This document shows positions 44,037 to 53,526 of a DNA stretch of 64,000 bases, piece by piece. Made by a program: the position numbers and the translations under genes. The DNA is from Pseudomonas sp. Gutcm_11s (lineage in GTDB: Bacteria > Pseudomonadota > Gammaproteobacteria > Pseudomonadales > Pseudomonadaceae), in assembly GCF_028649395.1 (NCBI RefSeq), contig NZ_JAQSUW010000010.1, positions 245,014 through 309,013 on the forward strand, in the 5' to 3' direction. Under the pieces are notes generated by a model that worked only from the letters and a program-made list of their open reading frames with translations, made no database searches and was not told where the DNA came from. Numbering within the stretch: the stretch's first letter is position 1; the number at the start of each line of letters is the position of its first letter.

Positions 44037-45115
44037 ATTGCTCGGGCTTCCTGCATGAGTCTCGAACAAGGATAGCGTAGACAGGTGAAGTGGCGTCCGT
44101 CACGGCGGTCCACGCTGAGACTCGCGCCTGGGCCAAAAAGTGCCGCCAGACGCGCGTCGATATTCACCAGGGCCTGGTGGGTACCACGCGACGGTTGCTG
44201 TTCGGCGCTCTCCTGGTAGGGGTTGCTCACGCAGAGCTGGAACACCCCGTCCTGATAGTCCGCCTCGATCCGCACCAGGCCGCCCTCAATGCGCGGCTGG
44301 ATGCCATAGATCAGGGCATTCTCCAGCAGCGGCTGCAGAGTCAGCTGAGGGATCGGTAAATCCGTCGGCACGTTTTCCACCTGCCAATCCAACTGTAGAC
44401 GCTCGCCGAGCCGATAGTGCTCGATCGACAGATATCGCTTGGCCAACTCCAGCTCATCGGCCCAGGGCACCAGGGTGCCGGGCTTGGCCAGGCTGGCGCG
44501 GAACAGGTCGGAGAGGTCGAGCACCGCCTGCTCGGCCTTGTAGGGGTCGATGGCCACCAGGCTGGCGATGCTGTTCAGGCTGTTGAACAGGAAATGCGGG
44601 CGGATACGCGCCTGCAGCGACTCGATGCGCGCCTTGAGCTCGGCCTGCTGCTGCCGGCGCCACTGGCTCTGCAGGTAGAAATAACGCAGCAGCAGGGCCG
44701 ACATGATCAGTGCGATCAGCGAGTGACGCAGGTACAGGTTGACCTCGCCGCTACGTGGAAGCGGCCCGCCCAGCTCGTAGTAATCGGCCACCGCCGTGCA
44801 GGCCAGGGTCAGGCCTATCACCAGGGCGCAGCACAGGGTGCCGGCCAGGGCGGAGCGCAGCCGCGCCAACAGCGGGCGCAGGCGGCACAGCAGCGCCGCC
44901 GAGAGCAGCACGATCCACTGCACGAACAGCGAGGTCAGCGCCAGGCGCACCCAGTTGAAGCCCGGCAGCATCGGCTCGGCCAATACCAGCACCAGCACCA
45001 GCAGCTCGGCCAGCAGCACCAGGCTGAGCAGGGCCTCGGGCTCGCACAGTTCCGGAATGAAGAAGTCGTCGCCCTGGGCCAGCACGCGGCCCTTGTTGAA
45101 CCAGTGGATTTTCAT
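44033..45115 (-). CDS. algZ: FimS/AlgZ sensor histidine kinase of the LytS type
   Basis: 360 aa. Four hydrophobic helices occupy residues 25-145, then the His_kinase domain with His174 in IRPHFLFNSLNSIASLV. The N-box reads LTLQPLLENALIYGI. The glycine-rich ATP-lid motifs of ordinary kinases are poorly formed, as known for P. aeruginosa FimS, so autokinase activity is not guaranteed. The start at 45115 (MKIHWFNKG) has AAGGAAA upstream; the in-frame extension to 45184 enters the argH promoter region. Partner of AlgR, divergent from argH. Confidence 0.94.
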   Translation of the reverse strand: MKIHWFNKGRVLAQGDDFFIPELCEPEALLSLVLLAELLVLVLVLAEPMLPGFNWVRLALTSLFVQWIVLLSAALLCRLRPLLARLRSALAGTLCCALVIGLTLACTAVADYYELGGPLPRSGEVNLYLRHSLIALIMSALLLRYFYLQSQWRRQQQAELKARIESLQARIRPHFLFNSLNSIASLVAIDPYKAEQAVLDLSDLFRASLAKPGTLVPWADELELAKRYLSIEHYRLGERLQLDWQVENVPTDLPIPQLTLQPLLENALIYGIQPRIEGGLVRIEADYQDGVFQLCVSNPYQESAEQQPSRGTHQALVNIDARLAALFGPGASLSVDRRDGRHFTCLRYPCSRLMQEARAI

Positions 45116-45260
45116 CCGCGCAGTTTCCTTGTGTGCGCCCCCGGGCGGCAAGCCAGAGCGGTTCGGCCGGGCCAAAACGGGCACCCAAATGCCACCGGCT
45201 GGCGAAAACTGTGACGCACCCGGCAGATCGGCGCAGCCTCGGTTTTCCCGGCAAGGCTGT

Positions 45261-45266
45261 TATTAT
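45261..45266 (+). promoter_or_regulatory. Candidate -10 element for argH
   Basis: TATTAT in an otherwise GC-rich 210-base divergent region, 60 bases before the argH ATG. No good -35 lies at 16-18 bases, so the promoter may need an activator. Confidence 0.35.
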
Positions 45267-45325
45267 CGGCACACTTTGTCCGTTCCGCAGGTGCCCGCCG
45301 CACCTGCCCTGCCACGAGTCCAGCC

Positions 45326-46720
45326 ATGAGCAGCGAAAAAACCAACCAGTCCTGGGGCGGCCGCTTCAGCGAGCCAGTCGACGCCTTCGTCGCCCGCTTC
45401 ACCGCCTCCGTCGATTTCGACAAGCGCCTGTATCGCCACGACATCATGGGCTCCATCGCCCACGCGACCATGCTGGCCAAGGTCGGCGTGCTGACCGCGG
45501 ACGAGCGCGATGCCATCGCCGCCGGGCTGAAGGAAATCCAGGCCGAGATCGAAGCCGGCAACTTCGACTGGCGCGTCGACCTGGAAGACGTGCACATGAA
45601 CATCGAAGCACGCCTGACCGACCGCATCGGCGTCACCGGCAAGAAACTGCACACCGGCCGTAGCCGCAACGACCAGGTGGCCACCGATATCCGCCTGTGG
45701 CTGCGCGACGAGATCGATCTGATCCTCGCCGAAGTCACCCGCCTGCAGCAGGGCCTGCTCGGCCTGGCCGAGGCCGAAGCCGACACCATCATGCCCGGCT
45801 TCACCCACCTGCAGACCGCCCAGCCTGTGACCTTCGGCCATCACCTCTTGGCCTGGTTCGAGATGCTGTCGCGCGACTACGAGCGCCTGGTCGACTGCCG
45901 CAAGCGGGTCAACCGCATGCCGCTGGGTTCGGCCGCGCTGGCCGGCACCACCTACCCGATCGCCCGCGAGATCACCGCCGAGCTGCTGGGCTTCGACCAG
46001 GTCGGCGGCAACTCGCTGGACGGCGTGTCCGATCGCGACTTCGCCATCGAATTCTGCGCTGCCGCCTCGCTGGCGATGATGCACCTGTCGCGCTTCTCCG
46101 AAGAGCTGGTGCTGTGGACCTCGGCGCAGTTCCAGTTCATCGACCTGCCCGACCGCTTCTGCACCGGCTCCTCGATCATGCCGCAGAAGAAGAACCCGGA
46201 CGTGCCGGAGCTGGTACGCGGCAAGACCGGCCGCGTGTTCGGCGCCCTGACCGGCCTGCTGACCCTGATGAAGGGCCAGCCGTTGGCCTACAACAAGGAC
46301 AACCAGGAAGACAAGGAACCGCTGTTCGACGCCGCCGACACCCTGCGCGACAGCCTGCGCGCCTTCGCCGACATGGTTCCGGCGATCAAGCCCAAGCGCG
46401 AGATCATGCGCGAGGCGGCCCGCCGCGGCTTCTCCACCGCCACCGACCTGGCCGACTACCTGGTGCGCAAGGGCCTGCCGTTCCGCGACTGCCACGAGAT
46501 CGTCGGCCACGCGGTGAAGTACGGCGTGGACAGCGGCAAGGACCTGGCCGAGATGAGCCTCGACGAGCTGCGCCAGTTCAGCGAGCAGATCACCGACGAC
46601 GTGTTCGCCGTGCTGACCCTGGAAGGCTCGGTCGGCGCCCGTGACCATATCGGCGGCACCGCGCCGAACCAGGTCCGCGCCGCCGTGGCCCGCGGCAAGG
46701 AACTGCTGGCGACGCGCTGA
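45326..46720 (+). CDS. argH: Argininosuccinate lyase
   Basis: Last step of arginine synthesis (argininosuccinate to arginine and fumarate), cytoplasmic tetramer, 464 aa. The fumarase/aspartase signature [15 protein letters not shown] is intact, with the [13 protein letters not shown] and [12 protein letters not shown] segments carrying catalytic residues. Start ATG 45326 ([14 protein letters not shown]). A small membrane-protein gene follows after 27 bases, perhaps in the same transcript. Confidence 0.97.
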   Translation: MSSEKTNQSWGGRFSEPVDAFVARFTASVDFDKRLYRHDIMGSIAHATMLAKVGVLTADERDAIAAGLKEIQAEIEAGNFDWRVDLEDVHMNIEARLTDRIGVTGKKLHTGRSRNDQVATDIRLWLRDEIDLILAEVTRLQQGLLGLAEAEADTIMPGFTHLQTAQPVTFGHHLLAWFEMLSRDYERLVDCRKRVNRMPLGSAALAGTTYPIAREITAELLGFDQVGGNSLDGVSDRDFAIEFCAAASLAMMHLSRFSEELVLWTSAQFQFIDLPDRFCTGSSIMPQKKNPDVPELVRGKTGRVFGALTGLLTLMKGQPLAYNKDNQEDKEPLFDAADTLRDSLRAFADMVPAIKPKREIMREAARRGFSTATDLADYLVRKGLPFRDCHEIVGHAVKYGVDSGKDLAEMSLDELRQFSEQITDDVFAVLTLEGSVGARDHIGGTAPNQVRAAVARGKELLATR

Positions 46721-46747
46721 TCGTCCAACCAGGGAAAAGGATTTCCC

Positions 46748-46990
46748 ATGCTCGAACCGTTGCTGCGCGGCCTGCTCTTCGTTGCCGAGATGCTCCTAGA
46801 GATAGTCGTCAGCTATTTCTTCTACGGTGCCGGCTGGCTGGTGCTGCGCTTGCTGACCCTGGGCCGCTACCCGCGCCTGCCGCTACGCGTGGCCGATCCG
46901 AGCGGCCCGCGCAGCAGCTGGGTCAGCGCCTTCGGCTTTTTTTGCGTGGTCGGCCTGCCGCTGGCGATCCTGGTCTTCATCCACGGCTGA
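46748..46990 (+). CDS. Small two-helix membrane protein, unknown function
   Basis: 80 aa. Helices at about residues 8-38 (LLFVAEMLLEIVVSYFFYG) and 58-79 (VSAFGFFCVVGLPLAILVF), separated by a polar loop with RYPRLPLRVADPSGPRSSW. AAAAGGA precedes the ATG. It lies between argH and the GNAT gene with short gaps. I recognise no named family. Confidence 0.7.
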   Translation: MLEPLLRGLLFVAEMLLEIVVSYFFYGAGWLVLRLLTLGRYPRLPLRVADPSGPRSSWVSAFGFFCVVGLPLAILVFIHG

Positions 46991-47010
46991 CCCCCTCAAC
47001 GAGTATTGCC

Positions 47011-47490
47011 ATGTCCCTGCATATCCGCCCCGCCACCGCCGGCGACGCCGAACTGATCCTGCGCTTCATCATCGACCTGGCCATCTACGAGAAGGCCGAG
47101 CACGAGGTGAAAACCGACGCCGCCGGCCTGCGCGACAGCCTGTTCGGCGCCGATAGCAGCAGCCACGCGCTGATCTGCGAGCAGAACGGCGTGCCGATCG
47201 GCTACGCCGTGTACTTCTTCAACTACTCCACCTGGCTGGGCAAGCACGGCCTGTACCTGGAAGACCTCTACGTCAGCCCCGAGGCCCGTGGCTGTGGCGC
47301 CGGCAAGGCGCTGCTGCAACACCTGGCGCGTATCGCCGTGCAACGCGGCTGCGGCCGCTTCGAATGGTCGGTGCTGGACTGGAACACGCCCGCCATCGAC
47401 TTCTACCAATCCTTCGGCGCCCGCCCGCAGGATGAATGGACCACCTACCGCCTGACCGGCCAGGCGCTTATCGACTTCGCCGCCGGTTGA
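47011..47490 (+). CDS. GNAT-family N-acetyltransferase
   Basis: 159 aa. The acetyl-CoA site is in the motif A region YLEDLYVSPEARGCGAGKALLQHLARIA (about 87-114), with the V-R/Q-x-x-G-x-G/A loop as ARGCGAGKA. The overall pattern (FIIDLAIYEKAEHEV, FNYSTWLGKHGLYLEDLY, VLDWNTPAIDFYQSFGA) is that of diamine acetyltransferase (SAT)-like enzymes. The substrate may be a polyamine or a related amine (inference). Follows the small membrane-protein gene by 20 bases. Confidence 0.85.
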   Translation: MSLHIRPATAGDAELILRFIIDLAIYEKAEHEVKTDAAGLRDSLFGADSSSHALICEQNGVPIGYAVYFFNYSTWLGKHGLYLEDLYVSPEARGCGAGKALLQHLARIAVQRGCGRFEWSVLDWNTPAIDFYQSFGARPQDEWTTYRLTGQALIDFAAG

Positions 47491-47585
47491 GCCCCGCGGA
47501 ATGACCGTCCGACACCCGGTGCTTGGGGCAACACCGGGGCTCGCGTATGTTGGCGGCGCCTCCATGCCGTAGTCAGGTCGCCACC

Positions 47586-48338
47586 ATGCGCTCGCTGTTC
47601 GTTCTCCTCGCCCTGCTCTGCCCCCTCTTCGCCTCGGCCACCCCGCTGGCCATTCCCGCCAACGCCAGCTGGCACCTGCAACTCAACGGCACGCTGCAGA
47701 AGCCCAATCGCCAGGTCTACGACATCGACCTGTACGACACGCCGAAGCAGACAATCACCAATCTCAAGGCTCAGGGCCGCATCGTCATCTGCTACTTCAG
47801 CGCTGGCACCTGGGAAGACTGGCGCAGCGACGCCAAGAGCTACTCCAAGGCCGCCATCGGCAAGCCCCTGCCGGAGTGGCCGGGCGAACGCTGGCTGGAC
47901 TACCGCCGCAGCGACGTGCGCGCCTTGCTGGCCAAGCGTCTGGACCTGGCCCGCAGCAAGGGCTGCAACGGCGTCGACCCGGATAACGTGGACGGCTACG
48001 CCAACGACAATGGCCTGAAGCTGACCAAGGCCCAGCAGATCAGCTTCAACCGCTGGCTGGCCGCCGAGGCACACAAGCGCAACCTCAGCGTCGGCCTGAA
48101 GAACGCCGTCGACCTGCTGCCGCAACTGGCCGAGCACTTCGACTTCGCCGTCAACGAGAGCTGCTACCAGTACAAGGAGTGCGCTGGTTACGCGGCCATG
48201 CGCCGGCAGGGCAAGCCGATCTTCATCGCCGAGTACCGGGCCTACAACGCCAAGCTGTGCACTAGCGCCAAGGCCTCGGGCTTCCGCCTGCAGTTCTTCA
48301 ACCTGGACCTCAAGGGTACCGGCAAGCCCTGCCCCTGA
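47586..48338 (+). CDS. Secreted GH114-type endo-alpha-1,4-polygalactosaminidase-like protein
   Basis: 250 aa with a signal peptide (MRSLFVLLALLCPLFASA). The TIM-barrel hydrolase family (TM1410/GH114) is indicated by YDIDLYDTPKQTITNLKAQGRIVICYFSAG, then WLDYRR, CNGVDPDNVDGYAN (putative catalytic acid) and FAVNESCYQYKEC. Related enzymes cut alpha-1,4-linked galactosamine polymers; the hydrolase domain of PelA belongs to the same family. It stands without pel genes around it, so it may act on other organisms' exopolysaccharide or on self matrix (inference). Confidence 0.83.
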   Translation: MRSLFVLLALLCPLFASATPLAIPANASWHLQLNGTLQKPNRQVYDIDLYDTPKQTITNLKAQGRIVICYFSAGTWEDWRSDAKSYSKAAIGKPLPEWPGERWLDYRRSDVRALLAKRLDLARSKGCNGVDPDNVDGYANDNGLKLTKAQQISFNRWLAAEAHKRNLSVGLKNAVDLLPQLAEHFDFAVNESCYQYKECAGYAAMRRQGKPIFIAEYRAYNAKLCTSAKASGFRLQFFNLDLKGTGKPCP

Positions 48339-48341
48339 GCC

Positions 48342-49001
48342 TCAGGCCTTGCTCTTGAGGAAGGCCATGAAGCCAGCCATGCCGGCCTCCTTCTGCGCCG
48401 CGATCATCTTCACGTGCGGGTTCTGCTGCAGGCGCTGCAGCAACTCGCGGGCGGCGGGGAAGTCCTGCAGCAGGTCGAAGTCGAACACCTGCTGCGCCAC
48501 CGCCGCGGCCAGGTCGATGCTGTAGAGGAAATACAGGTCGGCGATGCTGAACTGCTCGCCCGCCACATACGGGGCAAAACTCCCGTGGCGCTTGAGGGTG
48601 GCGATACCGGCCTGCAGCTCGGCACGCGCCTTGTCCCTGATCGCCTGATCCACCGGATTGCGGAAAAACGCCTGCGGATAGCAACTGCGCGCCGGTAGTT
48701 CGATATACAGCTCGATCTCCTTCACCAGCGAGCGCACCTGGGCCCGGGCGAATGGTTCGGCCGGCAGCAGCGGGCGGCCCTCGCCGAGATCTTCCAGGTA
48801 GTCGAGGATCGCGCTGGTCTCGCTGATGTAGCCGTGCTCGGTCTGCAGCACCGGCACCTTGCCGCGCGGGCTGATGGCGAGGAAGTCCTCATCCTGGCAG
48901 CCGTAGACGGTGACGGTCTCGAACGCCAGCCCCTTCTCCAGCAGGGCCAGGTGAACCATGTTGTAGTAGTTGCTGACGGCGAATCCGTGAAGTCTGAGCA
49001 T
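48342..49001 (-). CDS. Glutathione S-transferase family protein
   Basis: 219 aa, cytoplasmic. N-terminal thioredoxin-like domain (MLRLHGFAVSNYYNMVHLALLEKGL, SPRGKVPVLQTEHGYISETSAILDYLED, with the cis-Pro in KVPVL) and helical C-terminal domain (FSIADLYFLYSIDLA). The catalytic residue near the N-terminus is probably Ser10 or Tyr12. Substrate unknown. The start at 49001 is well defined by fold; the frame runs further upstream without support. Convergent with the GH114 gene. Confidence 0.9.
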   Translation of the reverse strand: MLRLHGFAVSNYYNMVHLALLEKGLAFETVTVYGCQDEDFLAISPRGKVPVLQTEHGYISETSAILDYLEDLGEGRPLLPAEPFARAQVRSLVKEIELYIELPARSCYPQAFFRNPVDQAIRDKARAELQAGIATLKRHGSFAPYVAGEQFSIADLYFLYSIDLAAAVAQQVFDFDLLQDFPAARELLQRLQQNPHVKMIAAQKEAGMAGFMAFLKSKA

Positions 49002-49118
49002 GGCTGGGTACCGGACAGGGAAAAGCCAGTTATAGCCGCTCGGGCGGTCATGGGAAGCTCCATCGGGCAGCTGAATGATGCCTGTGGCACACTGCCGACC
49101 TGTTACCGAGGAGCCCGT

Positions 49119-49391
49119 ATGAGCGAGCACGACGACAACGACGAAGCCTTCGCCGAGGAAACCCTGATCCAGGCGATCGAGAACCAGCTGGAGGCGGACA
49201 ACCCGCCGGCGGCCAAGGCGGTCTACAACAAGCTGACCCTGGTGGGTTACGAGCGCGAGGAAATCCTCGAGCTGATGGCCCTGGTCCTGGCCTATGAGAT
49301 CGACGCCATGCTGCGTGACGACCGGCCGTTCGACGGCATCTGGTACGAGCAGGCCCTGCGCGCCCTGCCGCAACTGCCCGGGGAAGAATGA
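49119..49391 (+). CDS. Small acidic helical protein, unknown function
   Basis: 90 aa, no signal or membrane helix, acidic (pI low by eye: EHDDNDEAFAEETL). A helical core AIENQLEADNPPAAKAVYNKLTLVG and LMALVLAYEIDAMLRDDRPFDGIWYEQALRALP looks like a compact helical domain. CGAGGAGC precedes the ATG. It diverges from the GST gene. No family recognised. Confidence 0.7.
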   Translation: MSEHDDNDEAFAEETLIQAIENQLEADNPPAAKAVYNKLTLVGYEREEILELMALVLAYEIDAMLRDDRPFDGIWYEQALRALPQLPGEE

Positions 49392-49474
49392 GCCGACCTT
49401 GACCAAGGTCTATTTTCTGCCCCCACCGGCTGTTGCTATGGTGGCGCCAGCCTAGTTGCGAAAGGGTCACCCGC

Positions 49475-50233
49475 ATGACCTCGCGCGTGTTGCGGCGCTG
49501 CCTCATCACTCTGCTTGCCCTATTCATCGTCCCCGCGGCGCGGACGGACGAGGTATTTCGCATCGGCGCCGAAGACGACTGGTATCCCTTCACCGCCCTG
49601 CGTGACGGTGAGGTGCGCGGCATGTCCGCCGACCTGGTGCGCGCGGCCTTCGCCGCCAGCGACACGCGCATCGAGCTGGTGCCCTACCCCTACTCACGCT
49701 GCATGGAGCTGACCCGCACCGGCCAGCTCGCGGCCTGTTTCAACACCTCGCCGGACGCCAGCATCGCCGCCGAATTCCGCCTGCCCAAGGAACCGCTGTT
49801 CAGCGACGACATCCTGCTCTGGGCCCGCAACGACAATGCCCGCCCGCTTGCGAACCTGAGCGAGCTGGCCGGGCGCAGGGTGGCGGTGACCATCGGCTAT
49901 GAGTACGGCACGACCTTCGACAACCTGGCGGACATCGCCCGCGTGCCGGTGCGCCGCGACCTCAATGGCTTCCGCATGCTGGCCCACGGCCGCGTGGAGT
50001 ACACCGCCGCCTACCGTGGCATCGCCAGTGCGCTGTTCGTCGAGCATCCCGAGCTGGCGGGCGCCTTCACGCCGGTCGCCACGCTGCACCGGCCGCAGCT
50101 GTTCATCAGTTTCTCGCGCTATCACCCGCAGGCCTTGCAGCTGCTGCAGCGCTACGACAGCGGCATGCGCAGCCTGCGTCGCGACGGCCGTTACGAGCAG
50201 ATCATCCAGCGCTGGAATGGCCTCCTACACTGA
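49475..50233 (+). CDS. Orphan periplasmic solute-binding protein (SBP_bac_3 type)
   Basis: 252 aa with a signal peptide (MTSRVLRRCLITLLALFIVPAA). The binding domain begins FRIGAEDDWYPFTALRDGEVRGMSADLV and ends with RRDGRYEQIIQRW, the classical SBP_bac_3 C-terminal pattern. There is no permease or ATPase gene nearby, which in pseudomonads is common for orphan amino-acid-type binding proteins. The start at 49475 (MTSRV) has AAAGGG upstream and precedes the signal peptide; an upstream in-frame ATG at 49433 is rejected. Confidence 0.85.
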   Translation: MTSRVLRRCLITLLALFIVPAARTDEVFRIGAEDDWYPFTALRDGEVRGMSADLVRAAFAASDTRIELVPYPYSRCMELTRTGQLAACFNTSPDASIAAEFRLPKEPLFSDDILLWARNDNARPLANLSELAGRRVAVTIGYEYGTTFDNLADIARVPVRRDLNGFRMLAHGRVEYTAAYRGIASALFVEHPELAGAFTPVATLHRPQLFISFSRYHPQALQLLQRYDSGMRSLRRDGRYEQIIQRWNGLLH

Positions 50234-50259
50234 CAGTCGACAACAACAAGGAAACCACC

Positions 50260-50502
50260 ATGGCCTACACCCCCGAAATGATCGCCGAACTGGAAATCCT
50301 CGCCCTGTACAACCTGGACAACCACCAGGAAGGCCTGAAGGTGCACAACAACGCCTCCAGCCGCGCCCAGTACGCCATCACCCGCCTGCACCAGAAGGGC
50401 CTGGTGACCCAGGCGGACGGCGGCTACCTGACTAGCCTGGGGCTGGATGCCGCAGAACACGCCCAGGCGCTGCTGACCATCCTCGCCGGGCAGAAGGCCT
50501 GA
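50260..50502 (+). CDS. TIGR02647 family protein, winged-helix-like
   Basis: 80 aa. The sequence MAYTPEMIAELEILALYNL...GLKVHNNASSRAQYAITRLHQKGLVTQADGGYLT is like a small winged-helix: two helices, a recognition-like helix (AQYAITRLHQKGL), then a beta wing. DNA binding is plausible but not shown. AAGGAAA precedes the ATG by 8 bases. A terminator follows. Confidence 0.8.
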   Translation: MAYTPEMIAELEILALYNLDNHQEGLKVHNNASSRAQYAITRLHQKGLVTQADGGYLTSLGLDAAEHAQALLTILAGQKA

Positions 50503-50514
50503 GCCGCCGAAGCC

Positions 50515-50540
50515 AGGGGCGGCAGCCGCCGCCCTTCTCC
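50515..50540 (+). terminator. Terminator hairpin after the TIGR02647 gene
   Basis: GGGCGGC (50517-50523) and GCCGCCC (50528-50534) with a 4-base loop, extendable by a G-T and an A-T pair, then TTCTCC. A short T-tract makes it moderately convincing. Confidence 0.6.
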
Positions 50541-50639
50541 TGCAGCAACGGTGCGCGCCGCCGATACACTGGGCAGAGATGGCTGCCAGGCGCCCCTCGG
50601 CGCTGGTAGTCTTGCTGCCACCATCGCCCAGAGCAGTAC

Positions 50640-53504
50640 ATGACGCGCCTCCAGGAAATTCGCCCGGACATCAATGACGGCATCGACCGCAAGGTCCTGG
50701 CGCAACTGCGCGCGCGCTTCCTCAAGGTCAATAGCGGGCGCCTGGGGCGGGCCATGCAGGGGCTGTCGACGCGCCAGCAACTGGTCCTCAAGCTGCTGCC
50801 GCTGCTGTTCCATGTGAACCACCCGCTGCTGCCGGGCTACGTTTCGGCAGGCACGCCGGCCGGGCTGTCCGGCTATGAGCCGGACGACGACACCCTGGCC
50901 GAGGCCCAGCGCCTGACCCGCTCCTTCGCCTACAAGGCACGCCGTGGCACAGGCCTGGGCAGCAAGCCGCCGACGCCGATCCACGGCCTGTTCCTGATGG
51001 GCAGCCTGGGCACCGTGGCGCAGGCCGAGCAGAGCGACATGGACCTGTGGGTGTGCCACGACCCGCACCTGGACGCCCGCGCGCTGGCCGAGCTGCGCAA
51101 GAAATGCGACCTGCTCGAGGCCTGGGCAGCGACGCAAGGCGCCGAGGCGCACTGCTTCCTGATCGATCCGGCGCGCTACACCCTGGGCGACCGCGAGGCG
51201 CAGCTGACCTCGGACGACTGCGGCACCACCCAGCACTACCTGCTGCTCGACGAGTTCTACCGCACCGCCATCTGGCTCGGCGGCCGCACGCCGCTGTGGT
51301 GGCTGGTGCCGGTATACGAAGAAACCGGCTACCGCGCCTATACCCATGCGTTGCTGAGCAAGCGCTTCGTCCGCGAGGAGGAGGTGCTCGACCTCGGCCA
51401 CCTGGCCCGCATCCCGCCGAGCGAATTCATCGGCGCCGGCATGTGGCAGCTGTTCAAGGGTATCGACTCGCCCTACAAGTCGGTGCTCAAGCTGCTGCTC
51501 ACCGAGGTCTACGCCAGCGAGCACCCGCGGGTGGAATGCCTGAGCCTGCGCTTCAAGCAGGCGATGTACGAGGGCCGTCTGGACCTGGACGAGCTGGACC
51601 CCTACATCGTGGTGTACCGCCGCCTGGAGGAGTACCTCACCGAGCGCGGCGAGCTGGAGCGCCTGGAGCTGATCCGTCGCTGCCTGTACCTCAAGGTCGG
51701 CAAGAAGCTCAGCGTGCCGCCGCGCCAGCGCGCCAAGAGCTGGCAGCGCCTGCTGTTCGAGCGCCTGACCGGCGAATGGAAATGGAGCCCGCGCGAGCTG
51801 GCCATGCTCGACAGCCGCAGCCAGTGGAAGGTGCGCCAGGTCGGCGCCGAGCGCCGCGCGCTGGTCAACGAGCTGACCTACAGCTACCGCTTCCTGTCGC
51901 AGTTCGCCCGCAACGAGCAGACCGCCATCCCGCTCAACAGCCGTGACCTCGGCGTGCTCGGCCGGCGCCTGTACGCCGCCTTCGAGCGCAAGGCCGGCAA
52001 GATCGAGTTCATCAACCCGGGCATCGCCCCGGACCTGGCCGAAGACACCCTGACCCTGGTGCAGAGTGCCAGCCAGGAGGCCGAGGGCGAGACCCAGTGG
52101 GCGCTCTACCAGGGCAGCCTGAACGGCCGCGAGTGGCCGGACTTCGCGCCGCTCAAGCGCGCGCGCCAGCTGATCGAGCTGCTCGCCTGGTGCCACCGCA
52201 ACGGCGTGATCGACCCCAGCACGCGCCTGTCGCTGCACCCGGGCAGCAGCGACCTCACTGAATTCGAGCTATCCAGCCTGCTCAGCAGCCTGCAGCAGAC
52301 GGTACCGCTGCCATTGCCGCCGGTCTCCGAAGACGCCCTGCTGCACGCTGCCGAGCCGGCGGAGGTGCTGCTGGTGGTCAATGTCGGCATCGACCCGCTC
52401 AAGGCCCACAGCCAGCTCAACGTGCACCTGACCACCGGGCGCACCGACTCGCTGGGCTACTCCGGCGTGCGCGAAAACCTGGTGCTGACCCTCGACCAGA
52501 TCAGCCTGAACAGCTGGAACGAGCTGATGGTCAGCCGCTACGACGGTCCCAATGCCCTGCTCGACTGCCTGCGCGACTACCTCAACGCCCTGCCCGGCAG
52601 CGGCCGCCTGCCCAACCTGCGGGTGCGCTGCTTCTGCCGCAACCGCGCCCAGGCCATCGCCCAGCGCGTCGAGGAACTGTTCCAGGAAGCGCTGAAGAGC
52701 CTCGCCGGCGGACACAACAGCCGCTACCTGCTGCAGGTGCAGCAGCACTATCACGTACTGGAGCTGCAGCCAGGCCAGGTCAGCCACGCCACCCTGCTCG
52801 ACCTGCCGAGTCTGGTCGAGCACCTGGGCGAGGAACAGCCGTCCTATAGCCCGCTGCACCTGGACCGCTTCGCCCTGGAGGGCGAGGACCTGGCGCTGAT
52901 CCTGCCGCAGGGCCGGCCACAGTGCATCCAGGTGTTCTATCGCATCGACGGCGCCCTGGCCGAGCTGACGGTGCTCGACGAGTACAACGCGCTGTGGCGC
53001 CAGCGCCTGCCGTTCCGCGACGAGCAGAGCCTACTGACACCCCTGCAGCGCTTCCTGCAGTCGCTGCTGTACCGGCGCAACGCCCTGCTGCCGCTGGACA
53101 GCCCGCAGCCGCCGGCGGCGCTCGACGTGCTGTACTACGAGGTACTGCCCCCGCCGCCGCAGCGCGCCAAGCAGCTGGAGCGCCGCGCACCGCCGCAGGC
53201 ACCGGTGGCCCATTCCTTCTATGACGTGCAAGCCATCGTCGAGCCGGCCGAAGGAGAGCGGGTGCATGTCACCCTGTACTGCAACCACCGCGAGTTTTCC
53301 GAGCTGGAGTACGGCGCCGAGCTGTTCGGTGCGGTGGCCCGGCACATCCTCGCCCAGCGCCGCGGTGCCGAGCGCTACCCCTGCTACATCACCGACCTGG
53401 ACCTGTCGCGCATCCTCGGCGATGGCCAGGCGCAGACCATCCACTACCTGCGCTACAAGGCCGAGCTGGAAGGTGCGCTGAACAGCGCGCTGCAGAACGC
53501 CTGA
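50640..53504 (+). CDS. cyaA: Class I adenylate cyclase
   Basis: Makes cAMP from ATP; 954 aa, cytoplasmic. The N-terminal catalytic domain has the nucleotidyltransferase signature GSLGTVAQAEQSDMDLWVC (about residues 121-139, with the D-x-D metal pair), preceded by TPIHGLFLMG. The long C-terminal part (from about 540) is the regulatory region of class I enzymes. In P. aeruginosa CyaA is the lesser of two cyclases; cAMP acts through Vfr. The ATG at 50640 lacks a strong ribosome site (GCCCAGAGCAGTAC), suggesting low translation. Synteny with cyaY, lptM, dapF and xerC matches enterics. Confidence 0.95.
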   Translation: MTRLQEIRPDINDGIDRKVLAQLRARFLKVNSGRLGRAMQGLSTRQQLVLKLLPLLFHVNHPLLPGYVSAGTPAGLSGYEPDDDTLAEAQRLTRSFAYKARRGTGLGSKPPTPIHGLFLMGSLGTVAQAEQSDMDLWVCHDPHLDARALAELRKKCDLLEAWAATQGAEAHCFLIDPARYTLGDREAQLTSDDCGTTQHYLLLDEFYRTAIWLGGRTPLWWLVPVYEETGYRAYTHALLSKRFVREEEVLDLGHLARIPPSEFIGAGMWQLFKGIDSPYKSVLKLLLTEVYASEHPRVECLSLRFKQAMYEGRLDLDELDPYIVVYRRLEEYLTERGELERLELIRRCLYLKVGKKLSVPPRQRAKSWQRLLFERLTGEWKWSPRELAMLDSRSQWKVRQVGAERRALVNELTYSYRFLSQFARNEQTAIPLNSRDLGVLGRRLYAAFERKAGKIEFINPGIAPDLAEDTLTLVQSASQEAEGETQWALYQGSLNGREWPDFAPLKRARQLIELLAWCHRNGVIDPSTRLSLHPGSSDLTEFELSSLLSSLQQTVPLPLPPVSEDALLHAAEPAEVLLVVNVGIDPLKAHSQLNVHLTTGRTDSLGYSGVRENLVLTLDQISLNSWNELMVSRYDGPNALLDCLRDYLNALPGSGRLPNLRVRCFCRNRAQAIAQRVEELFQEALKSLAGGHNSRYLLQVQQHYHVLELQPGQVSHATLLDLPSLVEHLGEEQPSYSPLHLDRFALEGEDLALILPQGRPQCIQVFYRIDGALAELTVLDEYNALWRQRLPFRDEQSLLTPLQRFLQSLLYRRNALLPLDSPQPPAALDVLYYEVLPPPPQRAKQLERRAPPQAPVAHSFYDVQAIVEPAEGERVHVTLYCNHREFSELEYGAELFGAVARHILAQRRGAERYPCYITDLDLSRILGDGQAQTIHYLRYKAELEGALNSALQNA

Positions 53505-53526
53505 GGCAACCCGCCGCCGCTCACGC

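Noticed and set aside
45263..46648. 461-aa minus-strand open frame
   Set aside because: Antisense to argH, whose catalytic motifs are intact.
47515..47538. CCCGGTG/CACCGGG stem as terminator after the GNAT gene
   Set aside because: No T-tract on either strand and moderate stem; left unannotated.
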